Shown piece by piece: positions 14,140 to 15,717 of a DNA stretch of 15,717 bases. The translations under genes were made by a program, and so were the position numbers. Each line of letters begins with the position of its first letter. The first letter of the stretch is position 1. The DNA is from an uncultured Clostridia bacterium (GTDB taxonomy: Bacteria; Bacillota; Clostridia; Christensenellales; Borkfalkiaceae): the NCBI GenBank assembly GCA_934249215.1, contig CAKQKN010000040.1:1-15717 (forward strand), read 5' to 3'. The notes under the pieces are model-generated. The model worked only from the letters and a program-made list of their open reading frames with translations, was not told the DNA's origin and ran no database searches.

Positions 14140-15460
14140 CTTCTTCGCCGCCTTTCAAAATTACCGAAACGAGATTTGGTTCGGGCAACGCCCCGAGCAT
14201 TCCCGCCTTATATTTGCCATAAAGCGTTTTTATGTCGGGCGCGCTTCCGCAGTCGTCGAAATCGTCGAGAGAATAGAGGTATTCGCCGTCCGCGTCTTTC
14301 GCCGCGAACCAGATCTGGTCTTTCCGAAAAAGATTTTTACAGTCGAGAAGGGTTACGTCGTGAGTGGTGAAAATAAGTTGCGCCCGTTCGCAAAGCGGGT
14401 TGTTGAACAGCGCCACGACCGCGCGCGTCAGTTTAAAATGCAGTCCCGAATCGAGTTCGTCGATGACGAGGGTTTTGCCCTCCGACAACGCTTCGACGAA
14501 ATAACTCGCCGCCGCAATTATCTTTTTCGTTCCCGAAGAATCGTAAACGTCGCTCCTTACTTTAACGCCCCGCCGCATGGTATAAAGTCGCGGAACGTCT
14601 TCGGGCGCGACGCCGTCGTAAATGGGCATTTTCGGACTTATAGGCGAATTTTTTTCCGAATCGTCGTAAAAAATCTCCTCGATTTCAAGATCGGCGTTTT
14701 TCAAAAATTCGTTTACGAGTTTTGCGCGTTTTCCGCCGTTTTTCAGTTCGGCGACGGTTTTTTTCAGCGAGATAGTCGTCATGTCCAGCCATTCGACGCT
14801 TTCGGAAAAACTTTCGAGTATATCGCAATATTTTTTCAGTTCGCCGAATTTTTTCGAAAGCGAGAAAATGTGAAGAATTTTTCGTTCGGTCTGCTCGTTT
14901 TCGGTTTGCGTTTCCGTGGCCGGAACTTCGACTTTGAAAGATTTCGCGCGTTCCGTTTCGGTCGCTTCTCCGTTTTTCGTTCCGACTGCTTCTCCGTTTT
15001 CCGTCGCGATTTTCAATTCGTCGTTTTCGGCGTCGAAAGAATATAATTCGGTTTCGCCGTACCGTCCGTTTTTATTGTCGAGAAGAAGCAGTCTTTCGCG
15101 AATAAACCCGCGCGGAGCACTGTTATCGGCACTTTCGTCGTAAGTGAAGTCGAACGAATACGCCTTTTCGCCCACGGTGAAAGAAATTCCGAGCGATACG
15201 GCGGAGTCGCCCGAAAAAATATTCGGAACGATTTTCGTTTCTTTGCCGGAAAGCGCGTTTTTTATGGTGTCGATCGCGCGGATGGTGCAGGATTTTCCCA
15301 CGTTGTTGGCACCGTAAACGCACGCCGCTTTCAGCACGGAAAAACCGCCCACGTCCGCGACGCTCCCGCCGAATCTGCGGATGCGCTTATCCGCGAGGAG
15401 CGAAAAATCCACGCTTGACGAATATACGAGATAGTTTTCGATTCTGACGCTTATAATCAT
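14129..15460 (-). CDS. rloA: RloA-like AAA/ABC-type ATPase
   Basis: First gene of the pair with rloB. The 443-residue protein starts with a strand typical of SMC/OLD-like ATPases (MIISVRIENYLVYSS) and has Walker A GANNVGKS (50-57, preceded by VY). An ABC-signature-like SSGTKKI lies in the middle, then Walker B with D-loop TLVIDELDSGLH, and a switch histidine in LIFTTHD. The C-terminal FRKDQIWFAAKDADGEYLYSLDDF closely recalls the RloA family. A low-complexity stretch (about residues 155-195) interrupts the core. The frame extends upstream to 15586, but ATG 15460 has GAGG 7 bases before it and the promoter lies inside the longer version, so the shorter start is right. Presumed to sense invader or DNA state and govern RloB; function inferred. 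Confidence 0.85.
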   Translation of the reverse strand: MIISVRIENYLVYSSSVDFSLLADKRIRRFGGSVADVGGFSVLKAACVYGANNVGKSCTIRAIDTIKNALSGKETKIVPNIFSGDSAVSLGISFTVGEKAYSFDFTYDESADNSAPRGFIRERLLLLDNKNGRYGETELYSFDAENDELKIATENGEAVGTKNGEATETERAKSFKVEVPATETQTENEQTERKILHIFSLSKKFGELKKYCDILESFSESVEWLDMTTISLKKTVAELKNGGKRAKLVNEFLKNADLEIEEIFYDDSEKNSPISPKMPIYDGVAPEDVPRLYTMRRGVKVRSDVYDSSGTKKIIAAASYFVEALSEGKTLVIDELDSGLHFKLTRAVVALFNNPLCERAQLIFTTHDVTLLDCKNLFRKDQIWFAAKDADGEYLYSLDDFDDCGSAPDIKTLYGKYKAGMLGALPEPNLVSVILKGGEEDDE

Positions 15461-15498
15461 AATGTATCCTCGGGCTATATCTGCTTTTCTTTGTTTGG

Positions 15499-15527
15499 AT
15501 TGTACCACATTTTCGTGCGATTTGCAA
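15499..15527 (-). promoter_or_regulatory. Promoter of the rloA-rloB operon
   Basis: On the minus strand, TTGCAA (15527-15522), a 17-bp spacer and TACAAT (15504-15499), with TG at the extended -10 position. Transcription would start near 15492, leaving a leader of about 30 bases with a GAGG ribosome site before the ATG at 15460. Confidence 0.75.
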
Positions 15528-15565
15528 CACATTGCGTTTGCAATACCTTGCAAAATAAAAGGTAT
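15522..15565. repeat. TTGCAA repeats and 7-bp inverted repeat at the rloA promoter
   Basis: The palindromic hexamer TTGCAA occurs at 15522-15527 (the -35 itself), 15538-15543 and 15548-15553. Overlapping the last two, ATACCTT (15543-15549) is the exact reverse complement of AAGGTAT (15559-15565). This is a plausible binding region for a regulator of the operon; no regulator gene is seen in the window. Confidence 0.5.
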
Positions 15566-15586
15566 GGCGGTAGGGATTCCAATCAT

Positions 15587-15717
15587 TATAACTAACTATT
15601 TTTGCGGGAATAAATCGGTTTTTGCAAAGCCATAAAAGAACCGAGCTCGTTGTTGTTTGTGCGGCGCAAAATCGGTTACTTATGCGTTAAACAACCTTCA
15701 ACGTATGGCATACTGTT
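15587..15717. other. Right-end stretch without a recognisable gene
   Basis: AT-rich DNA with a TCGGTT (15615-15620) / AACCGA (15639-15644) inverted pair and another TCGGTT near 15669. On the minus strand a short open frame coming from beyond the edge (...MPYVEGCLTHK, stop near 15677) could be the tail of a neighbouring leftward gene, but 13 codons prove nothing. Confidence 0.3.

Noticed and set aside
15461..15586. N-terminal extension of the RloA-like ATPase by 42 residues
   Set aside because: A strong promoter lies within it, and the start at 15460 has a good ribosome site and the usual N-terminus of the family.
1..15717. CRISPR arrays, tRNA or rRNA genes, insertion sequences or prophage genes
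   Set aside because: I looked for regular spaced repeats, tRNA-like folds, transposase motifs and terminal inverted repeats and saw none.

Overview
The window looks like chromosomal DNA of an uncultured, low-to-mid GC member of the Bacillota, most likely a Clostridia-type organism. This rests on the block ftsK/spoIIIE - rimO - pgsA - cinA - recA, strong Shine-Dalgarno sites, extended -10 promoters (TGnTATAAT type), a lysine riboswitch and an amino-acid transporter with substrate-binding protein and permease fused. The assignment is inference; there is no rRNA or other phylogenetic marker beyond these proteins.

Layout. Positions 1-48 hold the first codons of a leftward gene that runs off the window. 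Between it and ftsK lie two divergent promoters of nearly the same design, separated by a perfect 14-bp inverted repeat whose arms each contain a match to the Spo0A box. From 303 to about 9589 genes run rightward: DNA translocase FtsK/SpoIIIE with an unusually long charged linker, ribosomal protein S12 methylthiotransferase RimO, phosphatidylglycerophosphate synthase PgsA, a CinA that lacks its N-terminal domain, RecA, serine O-acetyltransferase, and an unknown zinc-ribbon membrane protein. The spacing is tight up to cinA, then 134 bp and 71 bp of hairpin-containing DNA precede recA and cysE.

From 9748 a separate unit starts: a near-consensus promoter, a lysine riboswitch aptamer, an intrinsic terminator, then a lipoprotein-permease fusion and its ATPase. 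The riboswitch predicts that this ABC transporter imports lysine and that transcription stops when lysine is plentiful. A three-helix membrane protein of unknown function follows (12681-13475).

The right end (13528-15460) is a leftward two-gene operon: an AAA/ABC-type ATPase like RloA followed, with an 11-bp overlap, by a RloB-like TOPRIM-type protein. It has its own strong promoter, which lies in a cluster of TTGCAA repeats and next to an inverted repeat. Pairs of this kind are associated with restriction loci and abortive-infection phage defence; this is the accessory part of the window. The last ~130 bases contain no gene that I can support.
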